A stretch of 7,458 nucleotides of DNA from CBDCWA01 sp046048295 (lineage in GTDB: Bacteria > Pseudomonadota > Alphaproteobacteria > Rhizobiales > Hyphomicrobiaceae), in the NCBI GenBank assembly GCA_046048295.1, contig JBJOGJ010000195.1, positions 1 through 7,458 on the forward strand. The letters are read 5' to 3'. Shown here in pieces: positions 1 to 5,778 of the stretch. Numbering within the stretch: the first letter of the stretch is position 1; each line of letters starts with the position of its first letter. The position numbers and the translations under genes are program-made. The notes below the pieces were generated by a model that ran no database searches, was not told the origin of the DNA, and was given only the letters and a program-made list of their open reading frames with translations.

Positions 1-1
1 C

Positions 2-115
2 TTCCCCATCGGGCGCGCGGGAACCGGCATGACCATCAAGGTGGCTGCAGGCGAAGATCACGCCGCGACCCGCTACATATCGGCCGACGAGATCCGCCGC
101 CATCGCGGCAAATGA
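2..115 (+). CDS. 3' end of an unidentified protein gene (5'-truncated)
   Basis: The last 37 codons of a plus-strand reading frame run into the window from the left edge and end at TGA 113-115. Almost every third position is G or C, as in the real genes here, which argues for coding. The visible tail is hydrophilic, ends in a basic stretch (EIRRHRGK), and shows no recognisable motif, membrane segment or signal. An internal ATG at 29-31 exists, but no ribosome binding site precedes it and the frame is open through to the edge, so the gene most likely began upstream. It converges on nadB with only three bases between the two stop codons and no room for a conventional terminator. I do not recognise the family. 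It could be a chance frame, but codon use and the clean fit against nadB make that less likely. Confidence 0.55.
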   Translation, partial: FPIGRAGTGMTIKVAAGEDHAATRYISADEIRRHRGK

Positions 116-118
116 CAA

Positions 119-1699
119 TCAATCCCGTTTCGCAAAAAGTTCGGCGCACGTAAGAGCGCGCGAGCAAGCCTGGGAAGGATCTTCGTCGGGAAAATCCGTG
201 CGGTAGTGGCCGCCACGGCTTTCGGTGCGCCGCAGCGCTGCCGTGACGACGAAACGGGCTGCAAGCAGCATGTTGCGGATGGCGGGAGTGGTGCGGCCGC
301 TGGCCTCGAGTGCCTCGAGTTCCGACAATGCGGAAGCGAGACCCTGGGCATTGCGCTCGACCCCGACTTTGGCCGACATGGTCTTCTTGATGCGGGACGC
401 GAGTTCGCCTGTGTCTGAGCATGCACCGTCTGCCGACGAAAGCGTGGCGGCGAGCCGGGAACCCGGACCGGAGGCGGTGGTCAGTGCGGCTGCTATGTCC
501 GCCGCGGCGCGCGCGCCGAACACGACCGCTTCGAGCAGCGAGTTCGAGGCTAGACGGTTGGCACCATGAAGCCCGGTGCGCGCCACCTCGCCAATCGCCC
601 ACAGTCCGGCAACCGATGAGCGTCCCTGCATGTCCGTCTCGATGCCGCCCATGTGATAGTGTGCGGCAGGCGTCACGGGAATCGCTTCGGCGATGGGGTC
701 GATGCCGGCCTGCAGGCATTTGGCATAGACGGTCGGGAACCGCTCCTTGAATGCGGCGCCGATGGCCGCGCGGCAGTCGAGGTAGGCACCGTTGCCGCTC
801 GCGATCTGGCGGTGCACCGCGCGGGCGACGATGTCTCGCGGTGCGAGTTCGCCATCGGGATGCACATCCAGCATGAAGCGTCTGCCAGCCCGGTCGACGA
901 GTACCGCGCCTTCGCCACGCAGAGCCTCGCTGGCGAGCGGCGTGGGGATGAGGTCGCAATCAATGGCGGTTGGATGGAACTGCACGAACTCGGCATCGGA
1001 AATTCGCGCGCCGGCACGCGCGGCAACGGCAATACCCTCCCCGAGTGCGTGGTTCGGGTTGGTGGTCCGGGCAAACAGCGCGCCGATGCCGCCCGTGGCG
1101 AGCACAGTTGCAGCAAGCGGCGCAAGCGTGAAAGCGCGCCCGGTATCGTCGGCGCGCCTGAGTTCCATTCCTGTAACCGCGTGTTTGTCCTGGATGAGAT
1201 CCGTCACCTCGTAGCCCTCGAGGACGGTGATGGAAGGCGTGGCCCGTACGGTCGCGATCAAGGCCTGCATGATGGCAGCGCCCGCCATGTCGCCCGAGAC
1301 CCTGACGACACGCTTCGCAGAATGCGCCGCTTCGCGCGACAGTAGGTAATGGCCCGCGAGATCGCGGTCGAAGGGAACGCCGTAGGCGAGGAGGTCGCGC
1401 ACGCGGTCCCCTGCTTCGGCCGCAACGCTCTCGGCCACTGCGGGATCGACGAGGCCGCCGCCGACGGCGATCGTGTCTGCAGCGTGGGCCGCTGCCGTGT
1501 CGCCTTCTCCGACAGCGGCCGCGATTCCACCTTGTGCCCAGGCGCTGGCAGCACCCTCGCCAAGCGGCAGCGGCGATATGACGATCACCGGCAGCGGCGC
1601 GAGTTTGAGCGCCGTGAACAAGCCGGCAAGCCCGCCGCCGGCGATGGCGATCCGGGCGTTCAGGCTGGCAACGGGCGCATCGGACTTCGAGGCTGGCAT
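119..1699 (-). CDS. nadB: L-aspartate oxidase NadB
   Basis: FAD enzyme oxidising L-aspartate to iminoaspartate, the first step of de novo NAD synthesis; NadA then condenses iminoaspartate with dihydroxyacetone phosphate to quinolinate. The 526 residues match the family length (E. coli about 540). Visible signatures: the dinucleotide-binding GGGLAG at 21-26, SAWAQGGIAAA at 52-62, ATGGIG at 201-206, FHPTA at 241-245 with His242, LRGEGA at 260-265, ELAPRDIVARA with Arg288 (aligned by eye with catalytic Arg290 of E. coli), AAHYHMGG near 345-352, and GLHGANRLASNSLLE at 376-390. These separate NadB from the related succinate dehydrogenase flavoproteins. The start is the ATG at 1699, with AGGAG seven bases upstream; another ATG four bases earlier is out of frame and too close to that site. 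Neither nadA nor nadC is adjacent here, although the three are often clustered in rhizobia. Confidence 0.95.
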   Translation of the reverse strand: MPASKSDAPVASLNARIAIAGGGLAGLFTALKLAPLPVIVISPLPLGEGAASAWAQGGIAAAVGEGDTAAAHAADTIAVGGGLVDPAVAESVAAEAGDRVRDLLAYGVPFDRDLAGHYLLSREAAHSAKRVVRVSGDMAGAAIMQALIATVRATPSITVLEGYEVTDLIQDKHAVTGMELRRADDTGRAFTLAPLAATVLATGGIGALFARTTNPNHALGEGIAVAARAGARISDAEFVQFHPTAIDCDLIPTPLASEALRGEGAVLVDRAGRRFMLDVHPDGELAPRDIVARAVHRQIASGNGAYLDCRAAIGAAFKERFPTVYAKCLQAGIDPIAEAIPVTPAAHYHMGGIETDMQGRSSVAGLWAIGEVARTGLHGANRLASNSLLEAVVFGARAAADIAAALTTASGPGSRLAATLSSADGACSDTGELASRIKKTMSAKVGVERNAQGLASALSELEALEASGRTTPAIRNMLLAARFVVTAALRRTESRGGHYRTDFPDEDPSQACSRALTCAELFAKRD

Positions 1700-1706
1700 T
1701 CATGCT

Positions 1707-1711
1707 CTCCT
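1707..1711 (-). promoter_or_regulatory. nadB ribosome binding site (AGGAG)
   Basis: AGGAG on the minus strand lies seven bases before the nadB ATG at 1699. It decides between two closely spaced ATGs: the one at 1703-1701 would have only three bases of spacing and is in another frame. Confidence 0.7.
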
Positions 1712-1801
1712 GCGGCGGCGCGCCTCCGGCGTATCCGAAGTCAGCACCAGGAACGTGACCGCGCGACAGTATCATTGCGCGCGAAGGCTGTATTGCGGAT
1801 G

Positions 1802-1824
1802 GAGGGGCCCGGATAGCGCCCCTC
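1802..1824. other. GC-rich hairpin between the fusion gene and nadB
   Basis: A perfect 7-bp inverted repeat, GAGGGGC and GCCCCTC, encloses a 9-base loop. It lies in the 201-bp gap (1700-1900) downstream of the fusion gene and upstream of nadB. No U-run follows on the minus strand (CATCCGCAATA), so it is not a textbook intrinsic terminator. It could attenuate read-through into nadB, stabilise the 3' end of the upstream message, or do nothing. I see no convincing promoter in the rest of this gap. Confidence 0.4.
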
Positions 1825-1900
1825 GGTTTGTCGGGTTGAAGCGGGAACTCGAGACTTGCGTCCAGACGATCCGTCGTCGCGGCAAGCAGCCGTTGCAGCG

Positions 1901-2515
1901 CTACTCGGCAGCCCGGGCAAGGAACTGGGTGAAGTCGAGCGGCCGGACGGCGCCCATCCAGATCGCATGGTCGCGGTGGTCGTGCAGCGAGTTGCCGGTT
2001 TCCGGGTGAACGAGGATGTTGAGGCCGTCACGGTTCAGGGCGAGCCACGGGATCACCTCGTCGAAGCGGTCGGCGGGGACCGTGAGCTGGCAGCTCCAAT
2101 CCGGATGTGGCCCGACAGGACGCTCGTGCATGCGCCCCATCAGTATGCCAAGTGTGCGGCTCGCCTTTTCGCATAGCCGCCGCGCCTTGTCCCGGCTGTC
2201 GGCGTCGAAATAGACGTGCGCGTGCCAGCCGGCGATCTTCGGTGAGGAATCTTTGGGCGGAGCGTCATGGGGGACTGTCGCGCGGCCGTTGGCGGAGAGA
2301 AACGCGAGGCCGGCGGGCGTGACGTGAACCTCCACCGAGTTGTCGTGATGACGGCGGCGCGCAATGAAGCCGCGTTCGATGGCATCCTCCCAGACGGTGA
2401 GGCGCGGACAGGACGTGCGCCAGCCCTCCATGACGTCGTTATAGGTGCGTGGTGCCTTGGCGATCCACTCGAGCATGTCGAGGATCAACGGATCGAGTTC
2501 GGTGGCGGTGCTCAT
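1901..2515 (-). CDS. Winged-helix-like domain fused to a DOPA 4,5-dioxygenase-family domain
   Basis: A 204-residue protein with two parts. Residues about 5-75 resemble a small alphaproteobacterial winged-helix-like domain (LILDMLEWI, then TSCPRLTVWEDAIERGFIARR, then VHVTPAGLAFL, read as helices followed by a wing). Residues 76-95 are a polar, Pro/Ser/Lys-rich linker. Residues about 96-200 look like the DOPA 4,5-dioxygenase family (Pfam PF08883): GWHAHVYFD with His98 and His100, GRMHERPVGPHPDW, IPWLALNRDG, LVHPETG with His170, and DHRDHAIWMG with several His. Plant and fungal relatives open the catechol ring of DOPA in an extradiol reaction; the role of bacterial members is mostly unknown. The usual standalone protein is about 110-120 residues, so the N-terminal part is an addition. 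The frame extends to a TTG at 2590 overlapping the sseA stop, but the ATG at 2515 has GGAG six bases upstream and is preferred. It lies 71 nt after sseA. Family assignments are from memory; no search was run. Confidence 0.83.
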   Translation of the reverse strand: MSTATELDPLILDMLEWIAKAPRTYNDVMEGWRTSCPRLTVWEDAIERGFIARRRHHDNSVEVHVTPAGLAFLSANGRATVPHDAPPKDSSPKIAGWHAHVYFDADSRDKARRLCEKASRTLGILMGRMHERPVGPHPDWSCQLTVPADRFDEVIPWLALNRDGLNILVHPETGNSLHDHRDHAIWMGAVRPLDFTQFLARAAE

Positions 2516-2521
2516 GGTATG

Positions 2522-2525
2522 CTCC
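2522..2525 (-). promoter_or_regulatory. Ribosome binding site (GGAG) of the fusion gene
   Basis: GGAG on the minus strand with a six-base gap to the ATG at 2515. The in-frame ATG at 2527 overlaps this site and has only ATTTCACC in front of it, and the TTG at 2590 has no clear site, so the downstream ATG is chosen. Confidence 0.65.
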
Positions 2526-2586
2526 ATGGTGAAATGCGTTCGCTCGACGACAATGTCGCGCCGATGACGAGGGAATGCAAACTGGC

Positions 2587-3447
2587 TCAATCAAACCCCG
2601 CCACGACATCTCCGCCGGACTCCGGCTGGCCCCATTCGGCCCAGGAGCCGTCGTAGAGGCTCGTCTCGGTGTGGCCGGCGATCGCAAGCGCAAGGGAGAG
2701 AACGGCGGCGGTGACGCCGGAGCCGCAAGATGTGATGACGGGCTTCGAGAAGTCGATGCCGGCCGCGGCGAAGATTGTGCGGAGGTCATCAGCCGGCTTC
2801 ATGCGACCGTCCGCGTTGAGGACGGCGTCGAACGGGACGTTGCGGCTTCCGGGCATGTGACCCGAACGCAGGCCCGGGCGAGGCTCCGGGATGTCGCCGG
2901 CAAAGCGGGCGGCTGGCCGTGCGTCGGCGACCTGGGCGCTGCCGGAAGCGAGCATCGACTTCACAGCGGCGAGATCGCGTACCATTGCCGGTTTGACACG
3001 CGGCGAAAAATGTCTCGGCGGTCGCGGTGCAGGCGGCTGGTCGGTGAGTGGCAGGCCCGAAGCCTTCCATGCCGGCAGACCTCCGTCCAGCACGGCAACG
3101 TTGTCGTGGCCTAATGCGCGGAAGGTCCACCAGACGCGGGCCGACGAGTAGATCCCCTTGCTGTCGTAGACGACGATCCCGACACCGTCGCCAACGCCGA
3201 TGCGCTTCAGGCGGGACGCGAACTTGACGGGCGGAGGCAGCATATGCGGCAGCGGGCTCTCGTCGTCGGAAAGATCGTCGATGTCGAAGAAGAAGGCGCC
3301 GGGGATGTGGCCTTGAGCATACTCGGCGCGGGCGTCGCGGTTCTCGCTCGGCAGGTGCCAGGAGCCGTCGAAGATCATCAGGTCGGGCGCCTGCAGATTG
3401 CGCGCGAGCCAGTCGACGGAGACGAGGTGCTGGGAGGAAAGATCCAT
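2587..3447 (-). CDS. sseA: 3-mercaptopyruvate sulfurtransferase (tandem rhodanese)
   Basis: Transfers sulfur from 3-mercaptopyruvate, the transamination product of cysteine, to thiophilic acceptors such as cyanide or protein thiols, giving pyruvate; expected to be cytoplasmic, since no signal peptide is visible. The 286 residues match the two-domain family. The N-terminal rhodanese domain (about 8-130) contains YAQGHIPGA at 43-51 and VVYDSKGIYSSARVWW at 92-107, where the equivalent of the active-site Cys is absent, as usual for the inactive domain. The C-terminal domain (about 155-275) has RSGHMPGSRNVPF at 194-206 and the active-site loop SCGSGVTA with Cys241. CGSGVTA is the mercaptopyruvate-type loop, as opposed to the thiosulfate-type loop (CRxGx[RT]). 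It starts 39 nt after the cysteine synthase stop, so co-transcription is likely and fits a role in cysteine sulfur use. The ribosome binding site is weak; no better start is present. Confidence 0.94.
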   Translation of the reverse strand: MDLSSQHLVSVDWLARNLQAPDLMIFDGSWHLPSENRDARAEYAQGHIPGAFFFDIDDLSDDESPLPHMLPPPVKFASRLKRIGVGDGVGIVVYDSKGIYSSARVWWTFRALGHDNVAVLDGGLPAWKASGLPLTDQPPAPRPPRHFSPRVKPAMVRDLAAVKSMLASGSAQVADARPAARFAGDIPEPRPGLRSGHMPGSRNVPFDAVLNADGRMKPADDLRTIFAAAGIDFSKPVITSCGSGVTAAVLSLALAIAGHTETSLYDGSWAEWGQPESGGDVVAGFD

Positions 3448-3486
3448 GGTGCGCTTCGCTTCGGACGGTGGATTGAGCGTGGCTGG

Positions 3487-4530
3487 TCAGTCGGGTTGGA
3501 CGAAGACTTCAGGTATATCCGTGCGCGAAGTGGCGAGCCAGGGCGGCGCCGGAAGGTTCTTGCTCGCGAGGAATTCGAGATTGTAGATCTTGGACTGATA
3601 GCGCGTACCGAGATCGCAGAGCACCGTTACGATTGTGTGACCCGGCCCGAGGTCGCGGGCGAGGCGCATGGCGCCGGCGACGTTGACGCCGGATGAAGGT
3701 CCGAGACAGAGCCCCTCGGCCTCGAGCAGGCGGAAAGTGAGCGGGATCGATTCCTCGTCCGGGATCAGATAGGCGCGGTCCACGGTGACGCCTTCTAGGT
3801 TCGCAGTGACGCGACCCTGACCAATGCCTTCGGTTATCGACGATCCTTCCGATTTGAGCTCGCCCGTCGTGTAGTAGCTGTAGAGTGCCGCACCCGGGGG
3901 ATCGGCAAGGGCGATCTGGATGTCGGCGCGCTTTGCCTTGAGCCCCATGGATACGCCGCCGAGCGTACCGCCCGATCCCACGGCGGCAACGAACCCATCC
4001 ACCTTGCCGCCGGTGTCAGCCCAGATCTCTTCAGCAGTCGTCTCGATATGCGCCTGCCGGTTTGCGGTGTTGTCGAACTGGTTGGCCCATATCGCACCGT
4101 TCTCCTCGGACTTGGCGAGCGCTTCGGCGAGCCGGGCGGAATACTTCACGTAGTTGTTGGGGTTCTTGTAGGGCACGGCGGGCACCTCGACGAGGTGGGC
4201 TCCGAGTGCCCGCAGCGTGTCCTTCTTTTCGCGCGACTGCGTGTTGGGAATGACGATGACTGTGCGGAAGCCCATGGCCGCGCCGATGACCGTAAGGCCG
4301 ATGCCGGTGTTGCCCGCAGTGCCCTCGACGATGGTGCCGCCCGGACCGAGTACGCCCCGCCGCATCGCGTCCTCGATGATGTAGAGCGCAGCGCGATCCT
4401 TCACTGACTGGCCGGGGTTCATGAACTCCGCCTTGCCGAGGATCGTGCAGCCGGTGGCTCGGGATGCCTCCTTGAGGGCGATCAAGGGTGTTCGGCCAAC
4501 TGCGGCGGCGATGTTGCGGGCGATCGGCAA
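3487..4530 (-). CDS. cysK: Cysteine synthase (O-acetylserine sulfhydrylase), PLP-dependent
   Basis: Makes L-cysteine from O-acetylserine and sulfide, using pyridoxal phosphate. Residues numbered from the TTG at 4530 (347 aa): GRTPLI near 12-17; NPGQSVKDRAA with the Schiff-base Lys44; the substrate-binding loop EGTAGNTGIG at 69-78; the phosphate-binding loop GSGGT at 185-189; GLCLGPSSG ending at 281, with Ser near the PLP ring nitrogen. The inserts YKNPNNYVKYSARLA and ANQFDNTANRQAH and the C-terminal LCDLGTRYQSK are typical of the longer alphaproteobacterial CysK-like form (about 340-350 aa; E. coli CysK is about 320). No ATG or GTG start is possible: a TAG lies in frame at 4561-4563, and the first Met is inside the PLP region. 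Two TTG codons compete, 4545 and 4530. The second has GGAGGAG six bases upstream and is preferred. First gene of the minus-strand cluster. A cystathionine beta-synthase-like activity cannot be excluded from sequence alone. Confidence 0.93.
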   Translation of the reverse strand: MPIARNIAAAVGRTPLIALKEASRATGCTILGKAEFMNPGQSVKDRAALYIIEDAMRRGVLGPGGTIVEGTAGNTGIGLTVIGAAMGFRTVIVIPNTQSREKKDTLRALGAHLVEVPAVPYKNPNNYVKYSARLAEALAKSEENGAIWANQFDNTANRQAHIETTAEEIWADTGGKVDGFVAAVGSGGTLGGVSMGLKAKRADIQIALADPPGAALYSYYTTGELKSEGSSITEGIGQGRVTANLEGVTVDRAYLIPDEESIPLTFRLLEAEGLCLGPSSGVNVAGAMRLARDLGPGHTIVTVLCDLGTRYQSKIYNLEFLASKNLPAPPWLATSRTDIPEVFVQPD

Positions 4531-4536
4531 CTGTAT

Positions 4537-4543
4537 CTCCTCC
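4537..4543 (-). promoter_or_regulatory. Strong ribosome binding site (GGAGGAG) before the cysK TTG start
   Basis: GGAGGAG on the minus strand, six bases before the TTG at 4530-4528. The site lies just inside the alternative, longer frame that begins with TTG at 4545; that upstream TTG has GGGAG only four bases away. The strength and spacing of this site favour the shorter protein. Confidence 0.65.
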
Positions 4544-4606
4544 AAGATGCTCCCTGGAACCTAACTGAACATTGGGTGTGTGGCCAAGCCGGAACAGTCC
4601 CGTCCC

Positions 4607-4649
4607 GGATCGAAACGCTCTTTAACGGCCTTTTAACTGCACTCGATCC
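4607..4649. repeat. 7-bp inverted repeat enclosing the CtrA-like box
   Basis: GGATCGA at 4607-4613 and its exact reverse complement TCGATCC at 4643-4649 are separated by 29 bases that include TTAA-N7-TTAAC. Arms of this length can arise by chance, but the placement around the only AT-rich block of the divergent promoter region is notable. It could be an operator or a cruciform-prone site, or be incidental. Confidence 0.4.
4622..4637 (+). promoter_or_regulatory. Candidate CtrA-binding site, TTAA-N7-TTAAC
   Basis: TTAACGGCCTTTTAAC matches in full the consensus TTAA-N7-TTAAC of CtrA, the response regulator of the alphaproteobacterial cell cycle. It lies 76 bases upstream of the ATG of the outer-membrane protein gene and the same distance from the upstream TTG (4545) of cysK, in the middle of the divergent region. 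The final C gives the asymmetric consensus on the plus strand, pointing toward the outer-membrane gene. CtrA is reported to control outer-membrane protein genes in Brucella and other members of the class, which fits. No convincing -10 element was found, so the start of transcription is unknown. Confidence 0.6.
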
Positions 4650-4700
4650 ATCTTGGCGATGAACGGAGACGGGCGGCCAGTGGTTGGCGTCCAGAAAGCC

Positions 4701-4706
4701 AGAGGG
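4701..4706 (+). promoter_or_regulatory. Ribosome binding site (AGAGGG) of the outer-membrane protein gene
   Basis: AGAGGG with seven bases to the ATG at 4714. It supports that ATG over the in-frame TTG at 4684 and places the signal peptide at the true N-terminus. Confidence 0.6.
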
Positions 4707-4713
4707 TTTCGCA

Positions 4714-5532
4714 ATGAACGGGTTTGTAAAGGCCGGTCTCGCAACTGCCATGGTTGCAGCAAGCGCATTCGCAACGGTCGCGGCAAGTGCAGCCGATCTC
4801 AACGATGGCTGGCGCGGATCCATCAAGGACAGCTACCAGCCCGCCACACAAAGCGTCAGCCGCTGCTACTTCCGCGGCGATGTCGGCTATGCAATGCAGA
4901 ACGGCATGGATATCGGCTTCTTCTCGGAAACGACACAGCGGGACGAGGTGATCGGTATCAGTTCCGACGACACCTGGTTCGGCGAGATTGGTGCCGGTTG
5001 CGGCTCGGGCTCGCGCGGACTGCGCGGCGAGGTGATGTTCGGCTATCGCGGCAAGTTCCACACCTCCGGTGAGCCCCAGCTATGGGTGCCGGATCCACTC
5101 AACCCACCGGTGGACGACCCGATCCACGTGAACCTGACGTCCTACACGGGCATGTTCAACCTGTACTACGATTTCGGCAACTTCCGCGGATTCTCGCCCT
5201 ATGTGGGGGCCGGCATCGGTGCGGCCTACAATGTCGTCGACGATGTCTACTTCACCCAGAACCCGCTGCTCGTGAACCGCATTCAAGGTGACGAGAAGTG
5301 GTCACTGGCATGGTCGGTCATGGCGGGCGTCGGCTACCAGATCTCGGAACGGGCGATCCTCGACGTCGGCTACCGGTATATCGACGTCGGCAGCGCGCAT
5401 TCAGGCACCATCGATGATGCTGGCTTCACCAACCCGCGCGTCAACGTCGACGACCTCGGTGCCCACGAGATCAAGATCGGCCTTCGCTACCACTTCGGCG
5501 GGCGCACCAGCTATCCCGTGCCAATGAAGTAG
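4714..5532 (+). CDS. Outer-membrane beta-barrel protein (Omp25/31-like)
   Basis: A 272-residue secreted protein with the look of the small alphaproteobacterial outer-membrane barrels. Residues 1-26 form a Sec signal peptide: Lys6, then an Ala-rich hydrophobic core, with cleavage probable after ASA at 24-26. The mature part alternates aromatic and small residues in strand-like blocks: RCYFRGDVGYAM (50-61), RGLRGEVMFGYRGKF (101-115), GMFNLYYDFGNF (146-157), SPYVGAGIGAAYNVV (161-175), LAWSVMAGVGYQI (198-210), AILDVGYRYIDVG (214-226) and HEIKIGLRYHF (251-261). The final strand matches the usual Phe-ending assembly signal, but 11 residues (GGRTSYPVPMK) follow it. Cys51 and Cys96 are the only cysteines and could form a disulfide. 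The ATG at 4714 has AGAGGG seven bases upstream; an in-frame TTG at 4684 would spoil the signal peptide and lacks a site. Monocistronic: own upstream region, hairpin terminator after it. Function beyond envelope structure is not predictable. Confidence 0.82.
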   Translation: MNGFVKAGLATAMVAASAFATVAASAADLNDGWRGSIKDSYQPATQSVSRCYFRGDVGYAMQNGMDIGFFSETTQRDEVIGISSDDTWFGEIGAGCGSGSRGLRGEVMFGYRGKFHTSGEPQLWVPDPLNPPVDDPIHVNLTSYTGMFNLYYDFGNFRGFSPYVGAGIGAAYNVVDDVYFTQNPLLVNRIQGDEKWSLAWSVMAGVGYQISERAILDVGYRYIDVGSAHSGTIDDAGFTNPRVNVDDLGAHEIKIGLRYHFGGRTSYPVPMK

Positions 5533-5555
5533 ATGCAACCAGTGTTGCGGCATCC

Positions 5556-5586
5556 ACCGGCGCCCCCTCGGGCGCCGGTTTGCATT
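5556..5586 (+). terminator. Rho-independent-type terminator after the outer-membrane protein gene
   Basis: A perfect 9-bp inverted repeat, ACCGGCGCC and GGCGCCGGT, extendable by one C-G pair to a four-base loop, lies 23 bases after the stop codon at 5530-5532. A T-rich but interrupted tail (TTGCATTT) follows. The stem strength makes termination likely although the U-tract is imperfect. Confidence 0.75.
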
Positions 5587-5627
5587 TGTGGCCGGCCCCA
5601 AAATTTCGGCCTTGTTCGCATTGGGCA

Positions 5628-5657
5628 TTGATCTTCGGATCGAGGGGCAGATATATG
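5628..5657 (+). promoter_or_regulatory. Weak candidate promoter in the gap before tRNA-Leu
   Basis: TTGATC (5628-5633) and TATATG (5652-5657), 18 bases apart, each match four of six bases of the sigma-70 consensus. This is the only AT-rich -10-like stretch in the gene-free interval 5587-5778. It sits more than 110 bases before the mature tRNA, which would need a long 5' leader, so the call is tentative. I see no gene or other structure in this interval. Confidence 0.2.
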
Positions 5658-5778
5658 TGCCAGCTCAGATTGATGCAGCCGGAGTGCGGCCGCGCCCGGC
5701 AATTGCTGGTGCGTTTCCGGTTCTCGTTGGCAGGCACTCATCGATCGGTGGCGTCTCCAGGGGCGCTGCCGGGGCATG

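Noticed and set aside
653..1345. A 230-codon plus-strand open frame opposite nadB, plus other long frames inside nadB
   Set aside because: Antisense or shifted shadows of a clear NadB gene in GC-rich DNA; low-complexity Arg/Ala/Gly-rich translations with no domain and no ribosome binding site.
960..1775. A 271-codon minus-strand frame overlapping the nadB 5' half
   Set aside because: Extremely Arg-rich translation in another frame of nadB. Its region contains the out-of-frame ATG four bases before the nadB start, but nothing supports expression.
1901..2590. Longer form of the fusion protein starting with TTG at 2590
   Set aside because: The extra 25 residues overlap the sseA stop, have no ribosome binding site and do not look like the start of the domain; the ATG at 2515 has GGAG at good spacing.
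3244..3696. A 150-codon plus-strand frame across the sseA/cysK junction
   Set aside because: Antisense to two well-supported genes; no recognisable features.
4589..4608. Hairpin in the cysK leader (CCGGGA and TTCCGG with one G-U pair) as a riboswitch or attenuator
   Set aside because: Only a short stem; no SAM-II or other known riboswitch core was recognisable and no U-run follows.
5628..5657. Sigma-70-like pair as the definite promoter for tRNA-Leu
   Set aside because: Matches are only four of six at each box and the distance to the tRNA is long; kept as a very weak feature, not a finding.
5581..5778. Possible small RNA or short gene in the interval between the terminator and tRNA-Leu
   Set aside because: Short frames here lack ribosome binding sites and run into the tRNA; apart from a short GGCCG/CGGCC pair there is no structure that would support an RNA gene.
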